Origin: Dactylosporangium vinaceum
Lineage (GTDB): Bacteria; Actinomycetota; Actinomycetes; Mycobacteriales; Micromonosporaceae
Assembly (NCBI RefSeq): GCF_019904175.1
Contig: NZ_CP061913.1
Span: 8,866,001-8,930,000, forward strand
DNA length: 64,000 nucleotides
Direction: 5' to 3'
Numbering within the stretch: the first letter of the stretch is position 1; each line of letters starts with the position of its first letter. Shown piece after piece: positions 48,827 through 57,889 of this stretch. Under the pieces are notes generated by a model. That model ran no database searches. It was not told where the DNA came from and saw nothing but the letters and a program-made list of their open reading frames with translations. Position numbers and translations under genes: made by a program.

Positions 48827-49268
48827 CAGCGGTCCCTACGCCGACGTCAGCCGGCGACCGGCAACCGTGGACGCACAGACCACCGCTGCAGTGCCGCGTC
48901 ATGCACAGCGCGAAACACAGCGGGCGGCCGGCGCCGCAGTGGGCCCCCGATCGCCGATGGGGTCGATCGGACGGCCGATCGGTGATTTCCGCAGATCTCG
49001 CTCGGCATCGGACCCCTCCACAGCGATTCGTCACGTGACCGGCCCGTCAACTATCCCGTGCACCAGCACTGCCGCACAACCATTGAGTAAAGAAAATCTT
49101 TATAGCCACGGACCCGAGTTGCCTAAAAGTCCCCTAGATCAATTCTCCGACGCTGGTCAGGGCCGCTCTAGTGGCCACTCCAGCTGGTCGTATTCCGATC
49201 GAGAACGGAGTACGATGACCGCCATCCTTTAGAGCTGTCAGGTTCCCGAGCGATCACAGAGGAGCAGG
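48827..49268. other. AT-rich regulatory region before LAL regulator
   Basis: 442 bp without a gene. The 49060-49260 part is clearly richer in A and T than the window. It contains GTCACGTGAC (49030-49039), TAAAGA-AAA-TCTTTA (49088-49102) and an inverted repeat at 49189-49214. The tiny frame ATG ACC GCC ATC CTT TAG (49215-49232) is not called as a gene. Confidence 0.55.
49189..49214. promoter_or_regulatory. Inverted repeat before LAL regulator gene
   Basis: Arms CGTATTCCG (49189-49197) and CGGAGTACG (49206-49214) differ at one symmetric position. The repeat ends 55 bp before the GTG start at 49269 and probably is an operator in that promoter. Confidence 0.45.
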
Positions 49269-52145
49269 GTGACGGCTGAGACCTTCATCGGCCGAGCCGA
49301 CGAACTGGCCGGGCTTGACGAACTGCTGGCCGGGGCGAGCGACGCCCGACCGGCCGCAGTGATGATCCGCGGCGACGCCGGCGTCGGCAAATCACGGCTC
49401 GTGGGTGAGTTCGCCGATCGGGCTCGACGGCAGGGAGCTCAGGTCCTGATAGGTGCATGCGTGCAGCTCGTGGGCGGCGAAGGCGAGGGGACGTTCCCAT
49501 ACGCGCCACTGATCGACGCCTTGCGACGCTATGTGCGCGCCAACGGCGACCCGGCACTGCACAACCTCGGCGAGCTCAGCGAGCTGGTCGCCGATTTCAC
49601 CGACAGCCAGCCGGTGGGCGGCGGGGCGGGCGGCCTCGGCAGCCAGCGGAAGCTGTTCGGGGCGGTGCTGCGGTTCATCGACCGGCTGAGCACCTCCGGA
49701 CCCGCGGTCCTGGTGTTCGAGGACCTGCACTGGGCCGATCAGTCCACTGTGGACCTCATCTCGTACCTGGTCCGGGCGAAGTCTGACCAGCGACTTGTGC
49801 TGGTCGGGACGTATCGCACCCAGGTTTCGAAGGGACAGCCGCTGCGCCGGGTCCTGGCGGAGCCCGACTTCCTGCGCCGGGTGACGACCGTGACCGTCCC
49901 GCCGTTCTCGGAGCAGGAGATGCGCCAGCTCGTCCAGGCGGCCCGCGGGCCCGAGACCCGCGACCTCGTCCATCACGTCTTCAACCTGTCCGGCGGCAAC
50001 GCGTTCTTCGCCGAGGAGTTGATCAGGGCCACGAGCACGCGGATTCCGGGTTCTCTGCTGGAGCTGATGCTCACCAGGATCGAGGGCCTCCCCCCAGAGG
50101 CGAGCCACCTGATGCGCGTCGCGGCCACGGCTGGTCCGCGCGTCAGTGAGCGCCTGCTCGTGGCGGTCTGCGGGCTCAACGAGGACGAGCTCGCGGCGGC
50201 GCTGCGCACCTGCCTGGATCGGGATCTCCTCGTCACCGGCGACAATGACGAAGCCTACGCATTCCGGCATGCTCTACTCCGGCAGGCGGTCTACGGGGAG
50301 ATTCCCGGCTTCGAGCGCCGGCGCCTGCACACCCGCATGGCCGAGGCTCTCACCGCCGACCCCGCGCTGGGCATCTCGGCCGGCTCAGTCCCGATCGAGC
50401 TCGCCCATCACTGGTTCGAGGCGGGCCGGCACCGGGAGGCGCTGGCCGCGACGGTGGCCGCCGGCCGGGCCGCAACCGCCATACCCGCATACCGCGAGGC
50501 CGAGCTGCAGTATCGGCGGACGCTGGAGCTGTGGTCGTCCGTGCCGGATGCCGCCGAGGTCACCGGGCAGTCCCGGGACGAGGTTCTCGAGGCGCTGGCG
50601 GCCACCTCTCGCTGGGCCGGGCACGTCGCCCGGGCCGTCGAGTCGATCGAGGCGGCACTCCACGAGGTCGCCGCGGATGCCACCCGGACCGCCGAGCTGC
50701 TGGAGCGACTCGGCACATACCAATGGGAGGCCGGCGACACGACCGGATCGGCCGCGTCCTACCTGAGGGCCAAGGACCTGCTGCCGAGCCGGCCGCTTTC
50801 GCCACTGCACGTCCGCGTCGAGGCCGACCTCGCCACCGCCGCGCTTCGCGCGGGTGACTACGCCGAGGCCCGGGCCCACGCCGACGCGGCGGTCGCCATG
50901 GCCGACGACGTCGGCACGGCCGCCGAGCGAGGCTTCGCGCTCCAGGTCTCCGGTCTCGCCATGACGCTGCTCGGCGAGCCGGCCGGCGGCATCGACCGGC
51001 TCCGCGAGGCGGTCGAGGTCACCGAGGCGACCGGTCAGTTCGAGGATCTCCTGCGAACCTACGCCAACCTCGCCGTGGCGCTGGAGCACTCCGGACAGCT
51101 CGAGGCGGCGGCGGACGCCTCTCGACGCGGCTTGCACACCGCGCGCGGACACGGCCTGGACGGCTCACGAATCGCCGTTGCGCTTGCAAACAACGCCGGT
51201 GTTGCGCTCAATCTGCTGGGCCAATGGGACGAGGCGGGCGAGCTTCTCGACGACGCGCTGCTGTTCGGCACACCTGTCGGGCAGAGCGCGTACCTCCGGC
51301 TGACCCAGGCGGAGATCGACGTGGCCCGCGGACGTTTCGCCGCGGCCCGCGAGCGGCTTGAACAGATCCGCGAGCGGCCGATCCGAGACCCGCGGTTCGT
51401 CCGCGCCCGATTCACCTGCGAGGCCGAGCTCGCCCTGTGGACGGGCGACGTCGCTGCGGCCCGGAGGGCGGCGGCGGATGGCCTCGAAGCGATGGGCGCC
51501 GCACCGCCCGCCGTCGAGGCGCTCCGGCTCCACGCCGTCCAGCTGCGTGCCGCCGCCGACGCCCGCGCCGGGGACGCCGATCGGCGGGAGGTCGCACGCG
51601 CCGCCGAGCGGCTGGCCCGGCTGGCCCGGGCCGTGTCGGACGTCGGCGAACCCGGTGAGGAGTCCGCGGCCCTTCGCGCGCAGTGCGAGGCCGAGGCGCA
51701 CCGGGCCGCGGGCACCGACAGCGCCGCCGAATGGGCCGCGGCGGCCGGCCGGTGGGAGGCGCTGCACCGGCCCTACGCGGCGGCGTACGCCCGATGGAAG
51801 GAGGCCGAGGCCGCGCATGTCGAAGGCGATGCTCCCCGGGCCGCGGCCGCCCTCGGGCAATCGCTGGAGACGGCCGAGCGGCTCGACGCCCGACCGCTCC
51901 TGGACCGGCTTCGCGCGCTGCATTCGCAGTTGTCCGGCGCGACGACCCGGCCGGACGTGGCCGCGCTGTCCGAGCGTGAGATCGCGGTGCTGCGGATCGT
52001 CGCGACCGGGGCCACCTATGCGCAGGTCGGCACCGAGCTCATGATGGCCGAAAGCACTGTTGGGGTGCACGTGTCAAACGCCCGCCGGAAGCTGGCGATC
52101 TCCGACCGGCGCGAGCTCGTCGCGTGGGCCCGGGCCAACCTGTGA
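49269..52145 (+). CDS. LAL-type LuxR-family regulator with AAA ATPase domain
   Basis: A 958-residue regulator. GTG 49269 follows GAGGAG. The N-terminal ATPase has FIGRADELAGLDELL, Walker A GDAGVGKS (35-42), Walker B VLVFEDLHWADQ and sensor VLVGTYRTQ. The middle (about 330-880) is helical TPR-like repeats that sense ligand or partners. The C-terminal HTH (about 895-958) reads LSEREIAVLRIVATGATYAQVGTELMMAESTVGVHVSNARRKLAI. This is the large ATP-binding LuxR (MalT-like) type that often controls pathways. Codon use and lower local GC in front suggest its own promoter. One copy of the GTCCACTGTGGAC palindrome lies in it at 49742. Confidence 0.93.
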   Translation: MTAETFIGRADELAGLDELLAGASDARPAAVMIRGDAGVGKSRLVGEFADRARRQGAQVLIGACVQLVGGEGEGTFPYAPLIDALRRYVRANGDPALHNLGELSELVADFTDSQPVGGGAGGLGSQRKLFGAVLRFIDRLSTSGPAVLVFEDLHWADQSTVDLISYLVRAKSDQRLVLVGTYRTQVSKGQPLRRVLAEPDFLRRVTTVTVPPFSEQEMRQLVQAARGPETRDLVHHVFNLSGGNAFFAEELIRATSTRIPGSLLELMLTRIEGLPPEASHLMRVAATAGPRVSERLLVAVCGLNEDELAAALRTCLDRDLLVTGDNDEAYAFRHALLRQAVYGEIPGFERRRLHTRMAEALTADPALGISAGSVPIELAHHWFEAGRHREALAATVAAGRAATAIPAYREAELQYRRTLELWSSVPDAAEVTGQSRDEVLEALAATSRWAGHVARAVESIEAALHEVAADATRTAELLERLGTYQWEAGDTTGSAASYLRAKDLLPSRPLSPLHVRVEADLATAALRAGDYAEARAHADAAVAMADDVGTAAERGFALQVSGLAMTLLGEPAGGIDRLREAVEVTEATGQFEDLLRTYANLAVALEHSGQLEAAADASRRGLHTARGHGLDGSRIAVALANNAGVALNLLGQWDEAGELLDDALLFGTPVGQSAYLRLTQAEIDVARGRFAAARERLEQIRERPIRDPRFVRARFTCEAELALWTGDVAAARRAAADGLEAMGAAPPAVEALRLHAVQLRAAADARAGDADRREVARAAERLARLARAVSDVGEPGEESAALRAQCEAEAHRAAGTDSAAEWAAAAGRWEALHRPYAAAYARWKEAEAAHVEGDAPRAAAALGQSLETAERLDARPLLDRLRALHSQLSGATTRPDVAALSEREIAVLRIVATGATYAQVGTELMMAESTVGVHVSNARRKLAISDRRELVAWARANL

Positions 52146-52168
52146 TCGGTGGCTGAGCTGTCGAAAGG

Positions 52169-52951
52169 CTACAGGCGAGAAGCGGTGGCAGCTGTACCGC
52201 GAACGAGCGCGGCGATCGCGCGGAGAGCCTCTGAGGTCGGGGTGAAGTAGCCGTCGTGGCCGTCGACGCCGCCGACCGGGATGGCTGTCGCGCCGAAGGA
52301 CGGGGTGTAGACGTGGGTGCCGTGGCCGGCGCCGAGGAGGTGGAGGGCGGGGATGCGGCGGGTCCAGTCGTTGGGGGCGGTGCCGGCCCAGATGTGGGCC
52401 TGCGTGTGGAGGTCGGCGGCCCTGTCGACGCCCAGGCCGGGGCTGCCCAGCGCCACGATGTCGGTCACGCGCGGGTCCAGGGTGTGTGCGGCCAGGCCGG
52501 CCACCGTCGAGCCGTAGCTGTGGCCGACCACGACGATGCGCCGGCCGGGCAGGCGGGAGACGAACTCGCGCAGGGCGGCGGCGCCCGCGCCGGCCAGGTC
52601 CTCGCGGGCCGCGTCGAGGCCCACGCCGTGGGGTGGGTGGTAGCCGAGCCAGGCGACCACGGCGACGGCCGGGTCGTCGATCGCGGCCGCCAGCTGTCTG
52701 GCCTGCCAGGCCGGGGCCCTTCGCTGGACGCCGCCCAGGCCGCGGTCGAAGTTGGCGGCCGTGGTGTCGACGCCCGGGATCAGGACCACGACCGTGCGGG
52801 CGGCCGGCAGGTCGCCGACGATCTCCAGTGCGCGGCCGTCGGGCAGGCGGACGTTCTGCAGCGGGAGCGGGGCGGGGGTCGCCGGGGCGTGGGTGGGGCC
52901 GAAGACGGTCAGGGCGGCGGCGATGACGGGCAGCAGCAGGAGCGTTCGCAT
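52169..52951 (-). CDS. Secreted alpha/beta hydrolase (DUF1023-like)
   Basis: A 260-residue protein with a signal peptide (MRTLLLLPVIAAALTVFGPTHA). ATG 52951 is chosen; a TTG three codons upstream is an alternative. The core has VVVLIPGVDTTAANFDRG, VAVVAWLGYHPPHGVGLDAARE and VVVGHSYGSTVAGLAAHT, with nucleophile Ser145 in GHSYGS. A His in GVDGHDGYF is the likely base. These features match DUF1023 hydrolases of actinomycetes, whose substrates are unknown (acyl or peptide esters are assumed). It converges on the LAL gene with 23 bp between. Confidence 0.84.
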   Translation of the reverse strand: MRTLLLLPVIAAALTVFGPTHAPATPAPLPLQNVRLPDGRALEIVGDLPAARTVVVLIPGVDTTAANFDRGLGGVQRRAPAWQARQLAAAIDDPAVAVVAWLGYHPPHGVGLDAAREDLAGAGAAALREFVSRLPGRRIVVVGHSYGSTVAGLAAHTLDPRVTDIVALGSPGLGVDRAADLHTQAHIWAGTAPNDWTRRIPALHLLGAGHGTHVYTPSFGATAIPVGGVDGHDGYFTPTSEALRAIAALVRGTAATASRL

Positions 52952-53012
52952 GCGGTGCAACGTAAGGAGGCGGGCGGGTCCGGATCGTCATACTGCGGAG
53001 TGGTTGCCGGGC

Positions 53013-53696
53013 TCACTCCGCGGTACCGAAGAAGGCCATGGGGTCGGCTTTGCCGGAGTGGACGGCGGCGGCCATCCGCAGCCGCCGCTTCACGCCGGTG
53101 AGGTGGTCGTGGACGTCCGGGTCGCCGTGGCGGGAGGCGGTGAGGTGGGGCAGGCCCCGGGCGCGCAGCCAGCGCAGGAGGACGGCGCCCTCGCTGTTGG
53201 GCCAGGGGCGGCGGCCGTGGTAGACGTCGTGGACGGCGACGGCGGTGCCGGGCTTCAGGTGGTCCAGGAGCGCCGTGGTGTACCAGCGGGCGAAGCCGGC
53301 CGTGTGCAGGGCGTCGATGAGGACGAGGCCCGGGTCGGCGGGGAGGTCGGCGGTGCGCACGTCGCCGTGCGTGAAGCGCCAGCGGGTCTTCGTGAGCTCG
53401 TCGGGCAGCGTGCGCCGGGCGTGGGCCACCCGGTCGTAGCTGTAGAGGATGCCGTCGCCGTTGTCGCGCAGGGCCCGCAGCAGCCAGCTGGTGGACCAGC
53501 CGTGGAAGGCGCCTATCTCGATCACGGTGTGCGGGCGCAGGGCGCGGACGGCGAGGTACATGATCTCGGCCTCGATGTCGTCGAGCTTGGGGTGCATCGG
53601 GGCCTGGACGAGCAGTTCGCGCTGCTCCTCGCGGGCGGTGCGCAGGTCGGTGGCGTGCTCGCGGTACCAGGAGATGATCGTGTCCACGGAGAACAT
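53013..53696 (-). CDS. Class I SAM-dependent methyltransferase (CmcI/Methyltransf_24-like)
   Basis: A 227-residue enzyme from ATG 53696 (MFSVDTIISWYREH); a longer version from 53735 adds 13 residues. SAM motif I is VIEIGAFHGWSTSWLL, the acidic loop after strand 2 is YSYDRVAHA, and GLVLIDALHTAGFARWYTTALLDHLKPG gives motif II and the loop after strand 4. AVHDVYHGRRPW follows, holding a probable metal-binding Asp-Asp-type site of the caffeoyl-CoA/CmcI group. Substrate unknown. It lies 72 bp downstream of the response regulator gene on the same strand. Confidence 0.82.
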   Translation of the reverse strand: MFSVDTIISWYREHATDLRTAREEQRELLVQAPMHPKLDDIEAEIMYLAVRALRPHTVIEIGAFHGWSTSWLLRALRDNGDGILYSYDRVAHARRTLPDELTKTRWRFTHGDVRTADLPADPGLVLIDALHTAGFARWYTTALLDHLKPGTAVAVHDVYHGRRPWPNSEGAVLLRWLRARGLPHLTASRHGDPDVHDHLTGVKRRLRMAAAVHSGKADPMAFFGTAE

Positions 53697-53768
53697 GGCG
53701 CGACCGTAGGGTGCGGGGGACGAAACGGACGTCACTCCCGGGAGCCATCCGCCGGTGCTACCGGGGTA

Positions 53769-54434
53769 CTACTCTCCCGCGGTGACCACGCCCGTCTCGT
53801 AGGCGAAGACGACGGCCTGGGCCCGGTCGCGCAGGTCGAGCTTCTGCAGCACCCGGCTCACGTGGGTCTTCACCGTCTGCTCGGCGACGACGAGGGTCTC
53901 GGCGATCTCGGCGTTGGAGCGGCCGCGGGCGATCAGCCGCAGCACCTCGATCTCGCGCGGGGTCAGGTCGCGCAGCCGGGCCGGCTGGTGGGTGACGGCG
54001 CGCGGGCGCGCGGCGAACTCCTCGATGAGCTTGCGGGTCACCGACGGCGCGAGCAGGCCCTCGCCGGCCGCGACGACCCGCACGGCGTTGACGAGCTCGG
54101 CCGCCGGGGCGTCCTTGAGCAGGAAGCCGGACGCGCCCGCGCGCAGCGCCTCGAAGACGTAGTCGTCGAGGTCGAACGTGGTCAGGATGAGGACCCTCGG
54201 GCGGTGCAGGTGCGCGCCGACGCCGAGGATGCGGCGGGTCGCCTGGAGGCCGTCGAGGACCGGCATGCGGATGTCCATCAGGACGACGTCGGGGGCGCGC
54301 TCGCGGGCCAGGGTCACGCCCTGCTCGCCGTCGGGGGCGTCACCGACGACCGTGAAGTCGGGCTGGGCGGCCAGCAGCGCGGCGAAGCCCTGGCGGACCA
54401 TCGCCTGGTCGTCGACGATGAGGATCTTGATCAT
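53769..54434 (-). CDS. Response regulator, NarL/LuxR family
   Basis: A 221-residue protein. The receiver has acidic residues Asp8-Asp9, phosphorylation site Asp54 (VVLMDIRMPVLDG), Thr in ILTTFDLDDY and Lys in GFLLKDAPA. The C-terminal HTH (about 153-215) is LTPREIEVLRLIARGRSNAEIAETLVVAEQTVKTHVSRVLQKLDL. Its start overlaps the stop of the upstream kinase by 4 bp. Target genes are unknown, but the polysaccharide deacetylase gene before the kinase is a candidate. Confidence 0.95.
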   Translation of the reverse strand: MIKILIVDDQAMVRQGFAALLAAQPDFTVVGDAPDGEQGVTLARERAPDVVLMDIRMPVLDGLQATRRILGVGAHLHRPRVLILTTFDLDDYVFEALRAGASGFLLKDAPAAELVNAVRVVAAGEGLLAPSVTRKLIEEFAARPRAVTHQPARLRDLTPREIEVLRLIARGRSNAEIAETLVVAEQTVKTHVSRVLQKLDLRDRAQAVVFAYETGVVTAGE

Positions 54435-55636
54435 GCGTCTCCCAGGGGCAGTGTCGCGACGACCTCGTAACCGCCGTCGGCGGCGGGGGCGGCACGCAGG
54501 GTGCCGCCGATGGCGGTGGCGCGCTCGTGCATGCCGATCAGGCCGTGACCCTTGCCCTCCGGGACCAGGGGGCGGCCCGTGGGCTCGTTGCGGACGAAGA
54601 CCCGCAGCTCCGCCTGGTCGCGGAAGATGACGATGGCGACCGGGGCGCCGGCGGCGTGGCGGCGGGCGTTGGAGAGCGCCTCCTGGACGATCCGGTAGGC
54701 GGCCAGGCCGACGCCGGGCGGGACCTCGATGCCGGGGGCGGGCGAGTACTCGATCTGGACGCCGGCCGCGCGGGCCTCCCGGATCAGGCCGGACAGCTCC
54801 TCCAGCGTGGGCTGGGGCTCGGTCAGCGGGACCGAGTCGTCGCGCAGGACACCGAGCAGGCGACGCATCTCGGTGAGCGCTTCTCTCGACGTACCGGCGA
54901 TGGCCTGAAGCTCTTCGGCGACGGCCGGTGGGACGCCCTCGATGCGGTAGACAGCGGTCTCGGCCCGCACGGCGATGAGGGACATGTGGTGCGCGACGAT
55001 GTCGTGCATCTCGCGGGCGATCCGGTTGCGCTCCTCGGCGATCGCGCGCCGGGCCTGCGCCAGCTCCGTGCGCTCGGCCTCCTCGGCCAGTTCGCGCTGG
55101 ACCTCGCGGCGGCGGCGGATCTGGTCGCCGATGACAAGCACGGCCAGCACCAGCAGGAACAGGCCGGCGACGTTGCCGGGGTTGACGTACGCGAGGATCA
55201 GCAGGAAGGCACTGAGCCCGGCCGCGACGACGACCTCACGGCGGTGCCGGACGGCGACCACGAAGAGGATCACCGGGTAGCTCATGATCTGCACCGGCTG
55301 GAACGGCCACGGCGTGCCCTGGACGATCTTCAGGACGAGGCTGGTGTAGATCGCGGCGAAGAACGCGATGCGCCAGGCCAGCAGCGGCCGGGTGGCGACG
55401 ATCCCGATCGGCACGGCGATCAGGATCGAGCAGGCGATGATCTGGATCCAGTTGCGGGTATCGGCCTCGGGGACGTTGCCCTGGTAATACTCGAACGCGA
55501 GCAGCCCGCACAGGATGCCGAGGATGGCGCCGGCCATGGGCAGCGCCCGGCCGACCTTGGTCCTGGGGTGGACCGGCGGATCCTTGGCGGCGATGAGCCC
55601 CCACAAGCCGCGCGCGATCCACCCCACGATCGACAT
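54431..55636 (-). CDS. Sensor histidine kinase, NarL-family (HisKA_3)
   Basis: A 401-residue membrane kinase. An N-terminal 22-residue segment is followed by five or six spans (about 33-170) without a large outer loop. The phosphoacceptor helix is RIAREMHDIVAHHMSLIAVRAE, with His211. HATPase_c reads YRIVQEALSNARRHAAG and GHGLIGMHERATAIGGTLRAAP. The start ATG lies one base after the stop of the polysaccharide deacetylase gene, and no separate ribosome site is visible, so translation may depend on the deacetylase message. The response regulator follows with a 4-bp overlap. Confidence 0.93.
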   Translation of the reverse strand: MSIVGWIARGLWGLIAAKDPPVHPRTKVGRALPMAGAILGILCGLLAFEYYQGNVPEADTRNWIQIIACSILIAVPIGIVATRPLLAWRIAFFAAIYTSLVLKIVQGTPWPFQPVQIMSYPVILFVVAVRHRREVVVAAGLSAFLLILAYVNPGNVAGLFLLVLAVLVIGDQIRRRREVQRELAEEAERTELAQARRAIAEERNRIAREMHDIVAHHMSLIAVRAETAVYRIEGVPPAVAEELQAIAGTSREALTEMRRLLGVLRDDSVPLTEPQPTLEELSGLIREARAAGVQIEYSPAPGIEVPPGVGLAAYRIVQEALSNARRHAAGAPVAIVIFRDQAELRVFVRNEPTGRPLVPEGKGHGLIGMHERATAIGGTLRAAPAADGGYEVVATLPLGDA

Positions 55637-55637
55637 G

Positions 55638-57629
55638 CTATGACAGCTGGGGCGTCACCTCGTCCAGAGCCTGGTCAACCGTCTTCACGGTGATGCCCTT
55701 GGACTGGATGAGCTGCAGCTCCTTGTCCAGGTTGGCCGGCGTCACGGCGTAGGTCGGGTCCTCGGCCGTCGCGCTCACCTCGTGGTAGACGAGCACCAGC
55801 CAGCTCTTGTCCCGGATCGCCTGGTCGATCCACAGGCCGACCTGGGCCGGCGTGGTGGTGTTCAGGATGTTCTGCACCTTGATGTTGTAGACGTCGGTGC
55901 TGTCCTTGGTGTTGTACCCCTCGTCGGTCGAGCGGTGCGAGCGGTAGTACTTCTTGCTGCTGGCGATCACGTTCGCGTTGTACTCGCCGAACGGGGTCGC
56001 GAAGTTCTTCGCCACGGTGTTGGTGCCGTACCACTGGCGCAGCGTCGCCTGGCTGTCCTTGAGCTCGGCGTCGATCTGCGCGGCGGTCATCGTCGGCAGG
56101 TGCGGGTGGTCGACGGTGTGCGAGGCGACCTCGATGCCGTGGGCGGGCAGGTTGAGCATCTCCGCCTTGGTCATGTAGTCCGGGTAGTCGGTGGTGCTGG
56201 TCAGGACGTAGTAGGTGGCGTCCATGTTGTACTTGTCCAGCAGCGGCAGACCCGCGGTGTACTGCGTCTTCCAGCCGTCGTCGAACGTGAGGCTGACGAG
56301 CGCCCGGTTGAGCTGGGCCGGGGTGTACTCGGCCAGGCTGAAGTCGTCCGACGTGACCCAGCCGACCTTGGCCAGCACCTGGAACACGGTGATCTTCGTG
56401 GCGCCGGCCGGGACCGTGTACTGCGCGCTGACCTTCGCCCAGGCCGCGGACGTGGGTGCGGCGGCCAGGTACGCGTACTGCTCCGAGCCGTCGGTCATGG
56501 TGACCTCGACGTCGATCTCGCTGTCGACGCTCGACTGGTACCAGTTCGAGTACTGGTAGGTCTTGCCCGGCGTGACGGTGACCGCGGCCGGGCTCCACTT
56601 CGAGTCGCCGCTGGTGTACTGCGAGATCTGCGTCTTCACGCTGTGGCTGCCGGTGTGCCCGGTCGTGAGGTAGCTGAACGCGGTGGTGTTGGTGCCCCAG
56701 GTCGAGCTGGTCCAGCCGGCCGGGGCGGTGCCGTTGGCGGTCTCGACCCCGGGGTTGGCGATCAGGTTGCCGGTCGTGGTCGGGGGCGGCGGCGTCGTGG
56801 TCGTGTTGTTGACGGTGACCGTGACCTTCGACTGCGCGGCGGTGGCGCTGGAGGCGGTCCGGGCGGTGGCGGTGACCGTGTGGACGCCGTTGGTGGCCTT
56901 CTTCGAGTCCCAGGCGGCGGCGAACGGCGCGGCGGTGTCCTCGGCGGCCAGGTCGACGCCGTCGACGGCGAACTTGACGCCCAGCACGTCGGCGCTGGCG
57001 GTGGCGGTCACCTGCTGCGTGCCGGAGACGGTGGCACCCTCGGCGGGCGCGGTGATCTGGACCGAGGCCGGCGTGGGCGTCGGGTCCGCGGCGCCGGACT
57101 CGGCGAGGAAGTACAGGTCGGTCTGCAGGCTGCCCTTGGCCGCCAGCACGTGGTAGACCGACGCCTTCACCGCGTCGGCGGGCGTGGTGAACTCGATCGA
57201 GAGCTGCTTCCACGCGGCCGAGACGGGGGCGTCGGCCAGCCAGACGAACGTCTGCTTGCCGGCGGCGTTGGTGTAGACGACCTCGAGGGAGGTCTTGACG
57301 GTCCCGATGTACCAGTCGGAGACGACGTACTTGGTGCTCGGCTTCACCGTCACCGGCGCCGCCATCCACTTCGCGTCACCGGAGGTGCGGGCGGTCATGG
57401 TGATGGCCAGGCTCCGCCGCCCGTCCTTGCCGGTCGTCTGCCACGTGGACGTCGCGGTGTTGGTCCCCCACCTGTCGAACGTCCAGCTGGCCGGCCCGGA
57501 CCCCGACGCCGTCTCCGCCGAGGGGTTCCCGATGAGGTTGGCCCCGACCGCGAACGCCGTCACGTTCGGCAACAGCGCGGAGACAACGGCCGCGAGGACC
57601 GTGCCGATGAGTAATCTGTACAGTCGCAC
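55638..57629 (-). CDS. Secreted multidomain polysaccharide deacetylase (NodB-like)
   Basis: A 663-residue exported enzyme. A signal peptide covers about 1-28. A CBM-like beta-sandwich (about 31-165, NLIGNPSAETASG) is followed by an Ig-like domain (about 178-265, ITAPAEGATVSGTQQVTATA) and a second copy of the sandwich (about 275-430, NLIANPGVETANG), clearly a duplication. The catalytic NodB domain starts near 445: motif 1 TFDDG, motif 2 SHTVDHPHL, motif 3 ATPFGEYN and later VLVYHEV. It removes acetyl groups from chitin, xylan or peptidoglycan with a metal ion. The gene is divergent from a P450 and 1 bp upstream of a two-component system, an unusual junction. Confidence 0.9.
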   Translation of the reverse strand: MRLYRLLIGTVLAAVVSALLPNVTAFAVGANLIGNPSAETASGSGPASWTFDRWGTNTATSTWQTTGKDGRRSLAITMTARTSGDAKWMAAPVTVKPSTKYVVSDWYIGTVKTSLEVVYTNAAGKQTFVWLADAPVSAAWKQLSIEFTTPADAVKASVYHVLAAKGSLQTDLYFLAESGAADPTPTPASVQITAPAEGATVSGTQQVTATASADVLGVKFAVDGVDLAAEDTAAPFAAAWDSKKATNGVHTVTATARTASSATAAQSKVTVTVNNTTTTPPPPTTTGNLIANPGVETANGTAPAGWTSSTWGTNTTAFSYLTTGHTGSHSVKTQISQYTSGDSKWSPAAVTVTPGKTYQYSNWYQSSVDSEIDVEVTMTDGSEQYAYLAAAPTSAAWAKVSAQYTVPAGATKITVFQVLAKVGWVTSDDFSLAEYTPAQLNRALVSLTFDDGWKTQYTAGLPLLDKYNMDATYYVLTSTTDYPDYMTKAEMLNLPAHGIEVASHTVDHPHLPTMTAAQIDAELKDSQATLRQWYGTNTVAKNFATPFGEYNANVIASSKKYYRSHRSTDEGYNTKDSTDVYNIKVQNILNTTTPAQVGLWIDQAIRDKSWLVLVYHEVSATAEDPTYAVTPANLDKELQLIQSKGITVKTVDQALDEVTPQLS

Positions 57630-57815
57630 GCGCCGGTACCCCTTTTTTCCCGTTGAGCAACTTCGGACGGGGTATCAGACCAATCGTCCCCATATCGAGT
57701 CAACGCACAGTGGGGACGCGCTCACGACATTGCTGATCCCCGCGGTCGTGACCTGCGATGACTCGCAGATTAGCCGGTTGGAGAGTGCACGTTCGGATTA
57801 ACTCCAACGCGCGCG

Positions 57816-57836
57816 GGGTGATACTGAGAGTCACCC
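57816..57836. promoter_or_regulatory. Inverted repeat between deacetylase and P450 genes
   Basis: Perfect arms GGGTGA and TCACCC around a 9-bp spacer, 54 bp before the P450 start. The 260-bp gap around it (57630-57889) is the divergent promoter region; no other symmetric element stands out. Function is inferred from position only. Confidence 0.35.
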
Positions 57837-57889
57837 AAAAGTGGTGAGACCCCTGCTGTTCATGGGCCACCTTCCGTAGCGTCTCCCCC

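Noticed and set aside
49215..49232. Five-codon frame ATG ACC GCC ATC CTT TAG as a leader peptide of the LAL regulator
   Set aside because: Too short for any evidence of coding; no attenuator-like hairpin follows it.
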